Positions 1-12,309 of a DNA stretch of 64,000 nucleotides are shown piece after piece. The notes beneath the pieces were generated by a model. That model was given only the letters and a program-made list of their open reading frames with translations, searched no databases and was not told the origin of the DNA. Position 1 is the first letter of the stretch, and each line of letters opens with the position of its first letter. The position numbers were made by a program, and so were the translations under genes. Source of the DNA: Acanthosepion pharaonis (Eukaryota; Mollusca; Cephalopoda; Sepiida; Sepiidae); NCBI GenBank assembly GCA_903632075.3, contig CAHIKZ030005499.1, forward strand, positions 2,341,501 to 2,405,500. The letters are read 5' to 3'.

Positions 1-876
1 TTCAGTGTACCTAGTTAATGTGAGTAAGTGTTGTTCCTGGCCTGCATCCCGGCCGTTCTTTGGTTATGATCCAAGTCAAGATTCCCAACCTCCCCAGTTT
101 GTTTTGACCCCCCACCCTTTCATCTCTACTGGGTCAGTTTTATATTTTCCCATTCCAGCCTAATATTTTATACTTTTTCCCACTCCCTTAGCGAGAGCGT
201 CTCTTGATTTTGTCCCCTGGGCAAAATACAGCGGTCTCTCTGTTTTATGGGTTGGACGGTCCCTACTAACATCAATTATGTTTAGTTTGTATTTGTGTTT
301 ATTTTAAGTTTATTATTGGGTTCATTTCCCTCCCCTCTCATTTTATCATTATTAGAATTGTATATATATATCATGTGATATCTCGTGCAAGATATAATAA
401 ACAAAGTAAACCCGAGTGTTGGTTTTTCAATAATAATTTTATAATCGGATGTAGGTATGTCAAAATACAGAGATAGGTGTTAACAAACGAAGACCTTTTT
501 CGACTGTCCGCTGTGGTCGTACTTAATCGGCAACCAGTCCGTCCATTATCGTGAATGGGGAAGTTGGGTTATATCATCACAACATATCATCATTAAAATT
601 TTTATGGCATGGGGCGCGATTTTGGTAGGTCTCCCTTGAGAGCACGTGGTATTATGGTGGTTGAAGGGTTGTTTGGTGATAGACGAGTTCTTTTGGTGAA
701 TGGGTAAAATGTAATGTACGAATGGGTCGCGAATCTGATTAGCTAGGTATAAGATAGTTAGTGTTGACCAACCTCTACCCCTCCCCTTTATTGGCCTCGT
801 GCCACAATTTGTACTTTTTGTATGAATAAATACCAGTCAGTAAAAGTAAAAATATTATATTTATTTATGATTTTTC
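1..876. other. non-coding flank, no gene seen
   Basis: No open frame of note on either strand. The first 300 bases are C- and T-rich with poly-pyrimidine runs, followed by AT-rich sequence. It could be the edge of an old transposon, but I see no terminal repeats or target duplication that would prove it. Confidence 0.4.
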
Positions 877-1578
<702 letters not shown>

Positions 1579-3340
1579 TTCTGTAACCTCCGTTAGCCCG
1601 TCCATCATACCCTCTAAAATAGCCATACATTGACCGATCGAAACCAGATAAGAGGGTACAAATAAAGTTTATTCCTAAACCATTCGAATATTCTTTCGAA
1701 TAGAGAAGAATCTAGTTTCCAGTTCGCCCTGCATTTGTAAGAACTATAGACAAATCCCAAGGCCAAACGCTTCAAAAAGTTGGAATTTGGCTCCAAAAAG
1801 AAATAATCACGCATGTTGAGTTATATGTTGCATACAAATAAATCCTAAAAAATTATTCTCCGCTGTTAAAAAGGGAGAAGGAAATAAAAGAAATTTTCTT
1901 AAAAATATTGTTTACCCTGAAGTGCTAGAAAATTAAATTGAATTAAAGAAATTATTAAACGAGAAGTAGTGTTTTTATCAAAGTATTTTTCCAAACAAAT
2001 CAGCTCATTCAAATTTCATCGATTAGTTTTCGAAATTGAACGAAACGTAGAGTTTGTAAATCTCAACAAAAAATGTTAGCAATAACTTCAATAATACGAA
2101 ATACTGCGAAGATGTATTGCAAAAAAATTCTACTATTCCAAAAATCACTTTTTGCATTGTAGTCAAAATTTTAAATTATTTATCGAAATTCGTTAATTAT
2201 ATCAGATAGTTTTCAGACTAAGTATACATCTCTTTATTTTTGAATTTTTTGTAAATATAAGGGCCTAATACCAAGTGTACTTTTTAATTTTTTTCTCAGA
2301 AAGAGCTTCCAGACTATACATTTATTTTTGCATGCGAAATATAGATATAAGCCCGAAATCATTCACCTGTCAAAATTATTTTCCTTCCGCTATATTTCTC
2401 TTCGGGTACATTTCAAAATCACCCGAAGCAAAATTATATTCAAGGTATCTGTTTTCCTGGGAGAAATAAATAAAACCCAGGATAATCTTTCATTTGTTAT
2501 ACTTGCTTCTATTAGCCAAGTTCTTTGGGAGTTTTTTTATTTATTTATTTATTTATTTTTTAAGTATCTAGTGTTCATTTTTCAATTCGTGGTACGGTAA
2601 AATAGTTGCTTTCTCCTTATTCCAAACGAGAAGGAAATCATCATTTTGTGTTCAAAAACAAAAATAGTTATATCAATATTTTTTTACTTATCCTTCTTGC
2701 CAGTTTAACTTACTTATAAAATTCAAGTCACTTTCAAAATTTTCCCATTCCCGGTTTTTTGAACAAAAGTAGAAGTTTATCCCTTGTTTCCTGTTTAGGA
2801 TTGAGTTTCAAGTTCCTTCTAAAATCTACTTCAACTCTATACTTCTAATGTCTCCGCCTAAACTCTGAAATTTTATTTACTATTTAGTTATTTTATCCTC
2901 AACAGGAGTACATAGTTTCGCCTATCCGGATCACAGCCTCTTGTATTTTAAAAAGTAGTAAAGGTTTATCCCTTGTTTCCTGTTTAGGATTTGGTTTCCA
3001 GCTAAAGTTATCTTATTCAGTTCCAGTATACCCTTGCTTCTTATGGGCATTATCGCCTTGCTTGGGGCGAATTGATTTTTCAAAACAAACTTATAAATCT
3101 AATTCTATTATTACAGAGTGTAGATTGTAGATTTTGATTATTTGTAAAATCCACACTAGTCATAATGTCACGTAAGAAACAAAGGTCAAGTTATTTCTGA
3201 AAAAGACATTTAAATGTCTTCATCAGATTAGAATCAGAGAAACATGCCAATGATTAGTCTCTGAAGAGGGTGATTAATTCGACGGCTCAGGGAAAAATAA
3301 ACACCAACGGTACTAGATTAGACACATATAGGTCTAGTCT
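1579..3340. other. AT-rich non-coding region with one dispersed direct repeat
   Basis: No gene recognised. An exact 28-bp sequence occurs twice, at 2775-2802 and 2964-2991, with similar flanking bases, so it is the remnant of a local duplication. The remainder is unstructured AT-rich sequence. Confidence 0.4.
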
Positions 3341-3438
3341 ATGAGCGTAGTGGATTTATTATTGCAATTGGTGAAAGCCATAGAAATATATAGTTCTATT
3401 GCTTTCGCCAATTGCATAAATAAATCCACCACGTTCAT
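3341..3438. repeat. long imperfect hairpin (inverted repeat, 45-bp arms)
   Basis: Arms at 3341-3385 and 3394-3438 are reverse complements with only a few mismatches, separated by an 8-base loop. A foldback this long fits a MITE or the tip of a foldback transposon. No target duplication was identified, so the element borders remain open. Confidence 0.75.
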
Positions 3439-5394
3439 ATGATCCGACTAAAAACTATACGGCTGGAATTCTGCAGAATGTGCTCACTAACTTTAGCGTG
3501 CAAGCGTTCTATTACTCACAGCCAAACAAGAGTTCTATAAAAAAAGGGGGGGGCTTCAAATCTACTTATATCACGACAATTTCTTCATTTTACTGGGTTC
3601 TCTTAGAACTGTCTTCACGGAAGTTCGTTAGAATTTTTGGTCAACAATGCCCACACTGTAACCCAACTCCGTCAGAGAAACGATTTCGATCCTCACTGTG
3701 CACTAGACGGTGTTAAATCAATAATCATACGTCTATGCGTCGTTAATATCGGTTTAGAAAGAAAGATTCTTTTCTTATTTCCCATCCTTGGCATGGGTTT
3801 ATTTCTCTGTATATACGCACACGCGCGTGTGCAAACGAACACAGAAACACGCAAGGTAAGTCGGTGTCTCCCTAAAATGTTCAGGAAATTTTAGCAGATT
3901 GAGTATTCATCCGTCAAATTACTCAACGTTTTTTTGTGTCTCACTAGACATTTCATACATTTCTCTAAACCAACAGAAATTTAAAAACAATGAGATTTTA
4001 TCGTTTTCCTTTGAAGAGGCCATTATGCGCCTAAATTTCCCAGCAGCACAATATCATAGATAGATAGATTTAAGCAAAAGATTTGTCACTTAGCTGATTG
4101 ATGTTACCTTCAGCATCCCGACTTCAGAGTTTCGTAGACGGAACCTCCGTGAATTACACCGTCAGAAGGTATCAACAACTGATTGCTTATATTTCTCGAT
4201 TTTTTCTTTCTTATATGAACTTTTCATTAGTGTATTTTTTCATAGTGTATGTGTGCGTGTGTCCGTTCACGCGCGTGCGCCCATAAATACTACAAAAACT
4301 TCAAAAGAAACCCAACACGCAAACACATAAACCCAAAAAGTGATCGAAGTAAAATAATTAAAATAATGCTAGAAATAATTAAGTCAGAACTAATGACGAA
4401 GTTAGGTGTAAACCAGTGGACAAAACACAAAAACAATCATTGACTGGTTCCACAATCCCCACCCCAGAAAAAAAAGACAATTTATATAACTAGATATAGA
4501 AGATTTTTACCCTTCTATAAGCGAACACAACGCCTTAGCTCAAGAAAAAACAAAAATAAGCACAAACGAAGTAAAAATCATTAAACACCCCCCCAAATCA
4601 CTATTATTCGATAACAAAGACGCGTGAAAAAAGAAGGAACCTTCGATATTACAATGGGAAGTTTTGATAGTACATTCTGCGAGTTTACATGTATACGTGA
4701 AGTAGGTAAAATAATCTATAAAAAAATACATAGGTCTCTACAAAAAACCGTAACAGACAAAAAAAACAGAGAAAACCAGATAAATAATCATCAAAAATTT
4801 TCAAAAATATGGAATTCGACATAAGCATGAAAACAAACCTAAAATAAGCAGATGTTATTGATGTTACACTTTTCAGTTGCCGATTTGCATTTTATTTATT
4901 TTCGGAATGACTAGCGGGTCAGCTTTTTTTTTTAAAACTAAATAGAATCATTTGATTCGTTAATTATTCTGTCTGAACAAACACATACGTGACTAGACCG
5001 GCCAACTTGAAGCCGATTTTCATTTTAGTTTAGAAACTTTGTGCAAGTGTTTTTTTTTGTTTTTTGTTCCTTGGTTTTTTTAATTGTTTATAGACAACAA
5101 CGTTGGTAGGAGTTTTTTTTTTCTTTTTCTTTTGGAACAATTTTTTTTTAAATTCTATTTCTCCATATGGCCGATAAGAAATGACCTGGAGCCCAGTACC
5201 GCAGACGAAGACCAAGATTGAATGAGAAAACAAAACTGTAGATATCGTAAATAACAACGGCGAATCTTTATATATCAATAATCAAACAAAAAACCGCGCA
5301 CAAATGGATATTTACACAAATATATGAAAAGTTTCTGGAGAAATGTTATTCGGAAGTTTTAAATTTGGTTTTTAAATTTTACTTCAAGACAGAA
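3439..5394. other. non-coding region, no gene seen
   Basis: Short open frames only, none with recognisable motifs. Two short CG-alternating stretches (3819-3830 and 4267-4280, acgcgcgtg type) sit in an otherwise AT-rich background. Poly-T and poly-A tracts lie near 5050-5150. Confidence 0.35.
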
Positions 5395-6080
5395 TGCATT
5401 GTTATTAGCAAAAGGATGGGCCCAAAATGCAAATGACAAATCGTGGATACCAACGTCAACCAAGCACAAAAATTTATATATTTGGTAAGTATTCTAATAG
5501 AAGATGGAAAATGCGATATTGAAATCCGAAAACACATTGGGATAGCCAATGATGCATTCCAAACGCTAAACATTGTATTAAGAGATAGAAAACCTTCGTT
5601 AGAGACAAAGAAAAGACTACTGTATTTTTCCGTGATATCTGTTCTACTGTATGGCAGTGAATGCTGGACAATTTCTTCAAAGATGTCGAAGAGACTTGAA
5701 GCAACAGAACCGTGGTTCTACAGAAAGTTGCTGAGGATACGATGGACCGAACATGTGAGTAACGACGAGATTTTAGAGAAAAGGAAAACAAAAAAAAACT
5801 TCTACTTAAGACCAGGAAGAGACAGTTGAAATTTCTGGGGCAAATAATGGGGAAGGAAAGCTTGGAAAATCTGATACTCACAGGGAGATATTGGGGAAAA
5901 GAGGGATAGAAGAAAACAACGTATAACATATTTGACGAGCTTAAGATAATTGATGGCGGAACCGGGTTTAGAAATAATGGAAAAAAAACAGAATTTATTT
6001 AGAGCTGTAAGGGACAGGAAATTGTGGAGAGCCATGATCTCGCACATCCTGAGTGGTCATGGCACATGAAGAAGAAGAAT
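5395..6080 (+). pseudogene. non-LTR retrotransposon 3' fragment (reverse transcriptase C-terminus)
   Basis: The longest frame (5443-5829) carries the region after the RT catalytic core of the endonuclease-reverse transcriptase families common in molluscs. The motifs seen are SVLLYGSECWTIS, KRLEATEPWFYRKLLRIRWT and NDEIL. After a frameshift near 5820, homology continues (QLKFLGQIMGKE type) to a stop near 6066, followed by a short GAA-rich tail (6068-6079) that looks like the element's 3' end. The catalytic YxDD and endonuclease regions are absent, so this is a 5'-truncated, dead copy. The family name is by recognition only. Confidence 0.75.
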
Positions 6081-6603
6081 TCTCAATTTTTTTTTTTTTT
6101 TATTAGTAAATGACTACAAAATTTCAGATAGAGTAACTGATAAATTCATGCTGATTAATAAGAAATTCTCTCCACGTACATAATTAGCACGTCGCTATCA
6201 TTTACTCCAGAGCTGTCAGAGATGTCCGATTCTGGACAATGTGTTCGTTTATAAGGAGAGCGTAGAAAAAATGATAATGTGTAGGAGAAAAAATGCTGGG
6301 AAAAATATCTTTGATTTCTACGCAAGAAGAAAAGTCATATCTTTGATTTCTACGTAAGAAAAAGTCGTAATATTTATTTATTTTAAATTTCCTTTTTCGG
6401 AGAGGATATACTGGATGAAGGTAATACATTGATGGGAGTCTTATTAGGTGTTTCGTGTAAAAATTCTGTGAAACAACTTTTTTATTTATTTCTTCCAATA
6501 ATCTATGGCTGATAAAAAAAACTACTTTCTGTGGCCCAGTATTTCAAACAAAGACAGGAACTTGTAAGTAGTTAGTCTTATTTAAAGTTAGAAAATATTT
6601 TTG
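6081..6603. repeat. AT-rich spacer with a short tandem duplication
   Basis: No gene seen. A unit of about 32 bases beginning atatctttgatttctacg is present twice in tandem at 6305-6368, with a few differences between the copies. Confidence 0.5.
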
Positions 6604-6751
6604 ACAGACAAATTGGTTTGGCATCAATATCAACTCAGCATACCCAGGCAGCTTGAATAAGTGACAATGAAAACGAAACGTGAGATTATGATGTGCCTAA
6701 ATTTGATTGATTGGTTGTTTTTACGGATTGTCAACTTTTCGCGTGTTATTT

Positions 6752-7003
6752 TGTTATAGAGTAGTTTTCACAGTGGAGGCTTGTATTTCACTCAGTCGGT
6801 CCTAAATTAGGTTCGATGTACAAACGTTAGGAACTTGAAATATAGTTAATGACGCAGCAATCTAGTTGTGGGGCTCATACTTTAATGTCCGACATCGACT
6901 GACTCACACAACTCACTGAGCTCTCCTGGCGACTGCTACTACTACTACTTATTATCTGTGGAAGAGTCTATTTACAATAGAATAGGTACGTTCCGCTATA
7001 ACA
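6752..7003. mobile_element. 252-bp MITE with 8-bp TIRs and 5-bp target duplication
   Basis: The insert begins TGTTATAG and ends CTATAACA (perfect 8-bp inverted termini). It is flanked by tattt at 6747-6751 and 7004-7008. The paralogous SINE copy at 14717-15194 has a single tattt at the same point and lacks the 252 bp, which is direct empty-site evidence. There is no coding capacity. The superfamily is not assigned; a 5-bp duplication alone does not settle it. Confidence 0.8.
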
Positions 7004-7255
7004 TATTTAAAGCAAGAAAATATTTTTAGATTGTAAGAATTTTTTTGGATATAATAATGGTTTACTGATACAAGTCTTACTAATTAACCCATAGCTTGGG
7101 GAGAAGAGTTGGATTCATACCTTTGCCGAGAGTATTTGCACGTAAGTGCAAAGACGTCTGTATCACGAAGGTGATACAAACGAACGACTGGAACAAGAAG
7201 TCGGCTCTCCAATTTCTAATTGCCAACCGTTAATCATTACACCACCCGCACATCC

Positions 7256-7362
7256 AAGCTTACAGTATTCCCAAGCGGTCACCCATTTAGGTACTGATCA
7301 GGTTTGCTTAACTTTAGTGATAGGACGAGAACTAGTGCTTCAATGTGATATAGCCGTAAGCC
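7256..7362 (-). ncRNA. 5S rRNA-derived head of SINE copy A (not a functional 5S gene)
   Basis: Read on the minus strand, this aligns along its length with metazoan 5S rRNA. Box A-like AGTTAAGCAAACCTG and box C-like GGGTGACCGCTTGGG are both clear. It is about 107 bases rather than about 120, with the 3' stem region (the GGTGCTG side) shortened, and several substitutions break pairing. It is therefore a degraded 5S-derived module and not an rRNA gene. Confidence 0.85.
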
Positions 7363-10300
7363 TGAAAGGAAAGCGAAAAGAGAAAATAAACGAAATACAA
7401 ATGATGATATCGTGCCAGAACTAAATGACAGTGAGCCTTCCAAATAGCATCATTTTTTCACTGATTATTTGCGTCTCCTTCCAGCATAATATAAGCTACA
7501 ACATAATTGTATCACATGATTTTCCCCAAAGACTAGAAAACTTTGTTTTATTTGGGGAGGTGAATTCGTTTAACTTTTTCTTTTTTTCTTTTTTTTTTTT
7601 TTTTTTTTTTTGCTGTAAGTCGTGCAGCAAGAAAAATGTGTATCATCCGGACAAAAAACAAGTTCCAAAAATTGAAAAACTCTTGCAGCAATTATTTTTT
7701 GATATGAAAGAATACTGAGCGTTTACAAAACTTTTAAGGCGTAAACTTGTGGCGTATTCAGGTTATCTTGTCGAATAAGCCTTCACCGGTTTATGAAAGA
7801 AGAAACAACTCCTTTGCTGATTTTCTTTTTCGGTCCAACTTGTGGACAGAAGCTATTTCGATATTGCTAGCTTTGTTCTTTTTATTTACCTCGTCTTCTG
7901 ACCATGCTTGGTTGGAAATAGACGTGTGTTTGTTGTCCAGATTTTCCGGAAAGATCGAATGCACTTTAAGAAAGGCTGATGGCAAAAAAATAGATCGATA
8001 GAACTCTTGACTAGGAAAACCAAACTGCCACGTGATACTCTAGAAGTGCATTGATTGGTCTATGGTAGCCAATCAATCTCTGTCTTGGCTGACATTGAAT
8101 ACGTTCACGTAACACTTGCCAGTTTTCTTTCTTTTATTTATTTATTTATTTTGTTATTTTTATTTATTTATTTATTTTGTTAAATTTCCTTTACTTTTTT
8201 TGTTAAGTTTCTTTAATTTGTTTTTGTATTTTTCAGTTACTTGATTTTATTTTGGTTATATCATAAACTTTAATTGCACGTATCCAGTGGTAAAAAATAT
8301 TGATATTATAAACCAGCTGAAAATTAAAACCGAACGATACTGGTAGTTTGCGATGTTTGTTTTGGTAAAAGTGCTTGGCATGCACAATTTGCTATTACTT
8401 GGTATAAATGAATATACAGTAAGTAAATATAAATTAATACAGTGCTGACAATGGAAATGTTTTAAAGTTTATAAAATGCCTAAAGTTTATTGATTCTATT
8501 ATGAATGAACATTTGCATAAAGCCACAATATTTCAGTACCTAGAAAAATATATTCAAAGTAGGCTTCTGCAACTTATAGTCATTACTATAAAGCAGTCAA
8601 TTTTAACATTTACAAATTTAACCAAATAGTATTCAATTATTGTGGACTAACAATGATTTTACGTTTTATTGGTGCAATCAAATTATTAGATAATGAGTTT
8701 TATCATAAGAGAACAATTCTTCAGATTCGCTCCACTAAAAGAGACTACAGATACCTTTATTGCAGAAATTCCTTTCGAACATTTTCGGAAAATAGGATTA
8801 CCGATTGAATATCTCTCTGATATTATAATAATGAGAGTAATATAAATATCAAAGAAAGTGGCTAAAAAAGGAGAACCTTGGATATAAATCCACATCTCTT
8901 TCTTTTGCCGTGAAATGTATACGGTTTAAAATTATTAATCAATAATGCTAATAAGGGTTGTGTGGAAGCAACTAATTTCTTCAGGTTGGTACAACAAATC
9001 TACATTTGTCTACATAACTAAGCGATGACAAATTCTAGCAAGCCTTAATTCAGTTAATTCATTAACTGTTAAATTGTGTTGGTAGAGAAATAACTAAATA
9101 GAAATAAATAACGACTAGAATGCCATCGTTTCACTATCTTTAAATAGAGACGGATAATAAAAATCGCCAGGCAAACAAAGCCATAGTTCAACCAAACAAT
9201 CATATAGCTTTCACAATCATGATGTAAGAAAAGAAATAAAGAAATAGTAACAAGGAGATCATATTTTTACAATCTCTAAAAATAGATAGTTCGAACGACC
9301 AATCAGAAAGCTTTCCCAATCAGGATATAAGGCCGCGAACCGCGAATGAGAAACGAGCGGATTTTTCAAAGCGGATGGATTTATAGATGTGTATGTAAAC
9401 AGATGGAAAATCAACTAAGACCAAAGTCGATAATTTTTTTTTCTTTTCTCCGATGCTGGGATCATCATAACATACCCAGAGATGAAATACATTTACACGA
9501 TTAGCTGGCGCCCTTACACAGCTAAAATATCATTGCTACATTGAAAACAAACATACCTTCCTTCGCCACATTCTCAAGCGGTGTCTACTATATTTGAACA
9601 CGTACACACATACATATATATTACTTCCTTCCGGACTCTTTCTCTGTCTTTCTATCTCTCTCATGTACGAGGACTTTTAAATTTGAACTCTTGACACTTC
9701 AACTTTCACCTTATCTTTCTGTATTATTATATTCTGTATAAAACAATTATTTTGCATTTATCAACATTTTGTGCATTTTCTTTTAATCATTATACAAGAC
9801 AATATAGACCCAAGTCAATTATTCCGATATATTGTGTAAACGGATGTTGTTGTAAGAGAAACAACTCATCCATATCTGTCTATATTTCTGAGATGAGGTA
9901 TTGTAACTATTTACACTATTTACATTGTTCAGACTATTGTCCTTATCTTTGTTGTCATTTTCACGACGTTACGGCCGTTATACTCTCCAGCCTTCTTCGG
10001 GTGATATACGTTGGAATTTCGAACTGAGCCCTTTATTTCATCCACGGGAGTAGATCCTTCTAGTTCCACGTGCCATGCCTTTTCTGGGTATCTCAGTTTC
10101 AGTTATTTCCCTTTAGTAACTCAACTTTTTGTTCAGCTCTACTATGGCCAGATGTTGAACTCACATCACTTTGGTTCAAGTCACTGGATTATTTTTACCA
10201 ACTATTTTATTTACTGGGCCATAACATAAAAACCTCCTAATCACCATAAATAGAGATATGTGATGACACATGATTAAAGTTTTCATCTGGAAATACTTGC

Positions 10301-10690
10301 AAAATCGATGCTAAGTTTGTGGTATTTCTTATTACAGTTATGACATGGGACAAGTCAATACTACAACAAGTAAGCAACTAAAAATAAAGGAAGCTTATTT
10401 ATATTCGGCGACAACTGCAGATGACAACGAATTATCTTGTGGACTGCGGGTATAATGAAAGATTTCAACGTTTTGACAGATGTTGCTGAGATTGCAAAGG
10501 AATTGGAGATATTACCAAACTTTGAGAAAAAAAGAACAAGTTACAAGCATGAAAAAGCTTTTCTCTGGGGCCAAAGAAGCAATACAAAATCAAAAGCAGA
10601 AATTCAAAGTTGTTTTCTGTTATCCAGACCATACAATCTATTGAAAAGATATTCTGGTGCAACAATATAATTCAGTATTTGACTTTATAT
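7363..10690. other. long AT-rich non-coding stretch
   Basis: No gene or RNA recognised on either strand. It holds a poly-T tract (about 7589-7610) and a TTTA-rich microsatellite (about 8134-8180). Two similar segments near 9195-9225 and 9300-9330 share an 'agctttc(a/c)caatca' core. Short open frames have neither known motifs nor a coding-like composition. Confidence 0.4.
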
Positions 10691-10825
10691 ATCAGGAATA
10701 GAGCATATACAGATATAAAAGTGGACACTGTGGTCAACACCGAGCTTGAACGCAATTCTCAGGCCATCTGAAGATTGCCCTCGTATTGACCACATTGTCC
10801 ACTTTTATATTTGCATTCCTGATAT
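10691..10825. repeat. inverted repeat pair (foldback element)
   Basis: The strongest arms are 10712-10737 and 10786-10811, reverse complements with two mismatches. They extend outward to 10691-10699 and 10817-10825 (atcaggaat/attcctgat). The loop is about 48 bases. Compatible with a small foldback MITE; no target duplication was confirmed. Confidence 0.65.
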
Positions 10826-10852
10826 TCAACAAAAGAGCTCAATGTCAGAGAT

Positions 10853-11137
10853 GGTATTTATCAATCCACCCACGGGGATCGAATGTGGCACAAGGCCTTT
10901 TTAATGTGGGTATCTCTGAGCCCGTAGGCCCAGCCAAAAATAAATAACCATCCAAACCCGCCGAGGCGGGCCAGTTCCGTCAACCTCCCCCAACGAAACC
11001 CTACCCTTCGGCAGAGCTTCGTCTGGGTTCCTCTCTGCAAGCAGAGAGTTCGACAGACACCCGACCCGGCAGCTCACAAAGCGCAGATACTACACTTTGA
11101 TCCTAGCCACCGGGCCGAGCGGGTATTCTTTTTATAG
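10853..11137 (-). mobile_element. U2 snRNA-derived retroposon (SINE-like) with 11-bp TSD
   Basis: The 285-bp GC-rich insert is flanked by the direct repeat atgtcagagat at 10842-10852 and 11138-11148, a target duplication of LINE-retroposition type. On the minus strand its 5' part (11119 down to 11084) reads CTCGGCC, TGGCTAGGATCAAAG and TGTAGTATCTG, the conserved 5' domain of U2 snRNA including the branch-site recognition GTAGTA. One extra A is present in the GATCAAGTG part. Further in, a strong hairpin (ctctctgc/gcagagag) and a TTTATTTTTGG stretch recall the U2 Sm region. The middle is not U2-like, so it is a diverged derivative and not a working gene. Confidence 0.75.
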
Positions 11138-11221
11138 ATGTCAGAGATATAGTGTACTTAAAAAATAAAATAAATAGAGCATACCTTAAAACATTATTTT
11201 TATCAAATATATATAGAGAAA

Positions 11222-11226
<5 letters not shown>

Positions 11227-11284
<58 letters not shown>
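11227..11284. repeat. (AT)n microsatellite
   Basis: Uninterrupted alternating AT of nearly 60 bases. It ends exactly where the 40-bp-arm inverted repeat begins at 11285, which suggests the element inserted at a TA-rich site. Confidence 0.9.
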
Positions 11285-11290
<6 letters not shown>

Positions 11291-11478
11291 GACAACCTTA
11301 AGTTTCCATGACTATAATTTATTTCCCCAGAAAATATATTTTTCCTGGTCCATCAGGTCACATCTCTAGTTACTCTAGATATTAGATTCAGGTCGATGCC
11401 TTCAAATCACTGAAATATCATCCCCTAGATATCTGAGTAAATAAATTATAGTCATGGAAACTTAAGGTTGTCTATTTT
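11285..11478. mobile_element. MITE-like element with perfect 40-bp terminal inverted repeats
   Basis: Arms 11285-11324 and 11439-11478 are exact reverse complements over 40 bases, enclosing 114 bp with no coding potential. The perfect match implies young age or gene conversion between arms. The flanks are AT-rich, so a short TA or TTA duplication could be hidden there; superfamily unassigned. Confidence 0.75.
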
Positions 11479-12078
11479 TTAATTATTTAATTAATATTTG
11501 CTCTGTTTTTACATTGAGCTCTCTGGATCACATCCTCTTTGGAATTATCCAAACGGATTAACAAACCCTTCATTACCTTAATATATATATATATATATAT
11601 ATATATTGGAAAAGGTATGAATCCTCTTCTTCTCCGTCCAGCTATGGGTAAATACCAGGACAGACTGGGTTCTATAGCCTAGGATGGCAACTGGTCTAGG
11701 AGAATGACAGCTCTGAATTCAAAACCTGCGGAGAGTCGTTTGGGGACCTTGTGGCCCGTAGTGTGCCAGGTCTCTGTATTCGGCAGTTCAAAAAGTGTGG
11801 TTGGTTCTGCACAAAGCCTTCACCACTATAATCAAATCATATGTGCTTGTGTCTGGCTGTCAGTTCCTAAGAGCTGAGTTGCTGACACTCATACATCGTA
11901 TACGACGGGAGATTCCACTATATATATATATAGAGAGAGGGGGGGATTTTCAATTTTGGAGATGACTACACAGTTGAATTTTTTTTAATCATTCTACCCC
12001 CAAGCAAGGGAATTGAGTGTGAGAGAGTGAGAAAAACACTTTCAAGGAGAGAGAACATTAAAAGAACAAGAATTAAGA
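11479..12078. other. non-coding, with an (AT)n tract
   Basis: Contains an AT microsatellite at 11580-11606 and a shorter one near 11920-11931 followed by AG and G runs. The intervening 300 bases have higher GC and look like a dispersed repeat, but I cannot name the family. No gene seen. Confidence 0.4.
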
Positions 12079-12309
12079 CTACAGAAGATAATGACTGACA
12101 TTGCATTTAAAGTTATGAAGATCAAAGTTGTTTGGAAGGCAAGTAACTGAAAGAGACGTCCATAAGCGAGAAGTGCAATAGAAGAAACTATTAGCATAAA
12201 ACTTACGGTTACATCTCGCCAATTTCACCTGTAAAAAGATGAGACCTTGCCACCAATCTAATATTGTGCTTAAACTCATAAGGCCTAGATACCACAGAAC
12301 AATTACCAT
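12079..12309 (-). pseudogene. non-LTR retrotransposon pol, extreme C-terminal fragment
   Basis: On the minus strand the frame ends in RLWTSLSVTCLPNNFDL and HNFKCNVSHYLL, the closing 'RTxRLWNSLPxxxFPxxYxLxxFKxxVxxxL' signature found at the end of many jockey/CR1-like RT polyproteins. The fragment at 13015-13520 on the opposite strand ends in the same signature (RFNRKFYA..RTSRLLNSLPVSCFP), so both belong to one family. It is severely 5'-truncated and not functional. Confidence 0.65.

Larger units (their letters stand above)
6604..7362 (-). mobile_element. composite SINE-like element, copy A (5S rRNA head, interrupted by a MITE)
   Basis: This region is collinear with 14717-15194, from a shared left edge (gacaaattggtttgg) to a 5S-like right end. 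On the minus strand the order is 5S-like head, tRNA-like stretch, central domain and 3' tail. Copy A differs from copy B by a 252-bp insertion at 6752-7003. The 3' tail seems to continue to the left edge. Length and internal promoter-derived modules fit a SINE; mobilisation by a particular LINE is not shown. Confidence 0.65.

Noticed and set aside
3480..4824. Several 60- to 85-codon frames in the left region
   Set aside because: Lengths expected by chance, no domain, no start context and no codon-use signal.
10853..11137. Functional U2 snRNA gene
   Set aside because: Only the 5' domain matches well, the middle is unrelated and GC-rich, and the insert has a retroposition target duplication.
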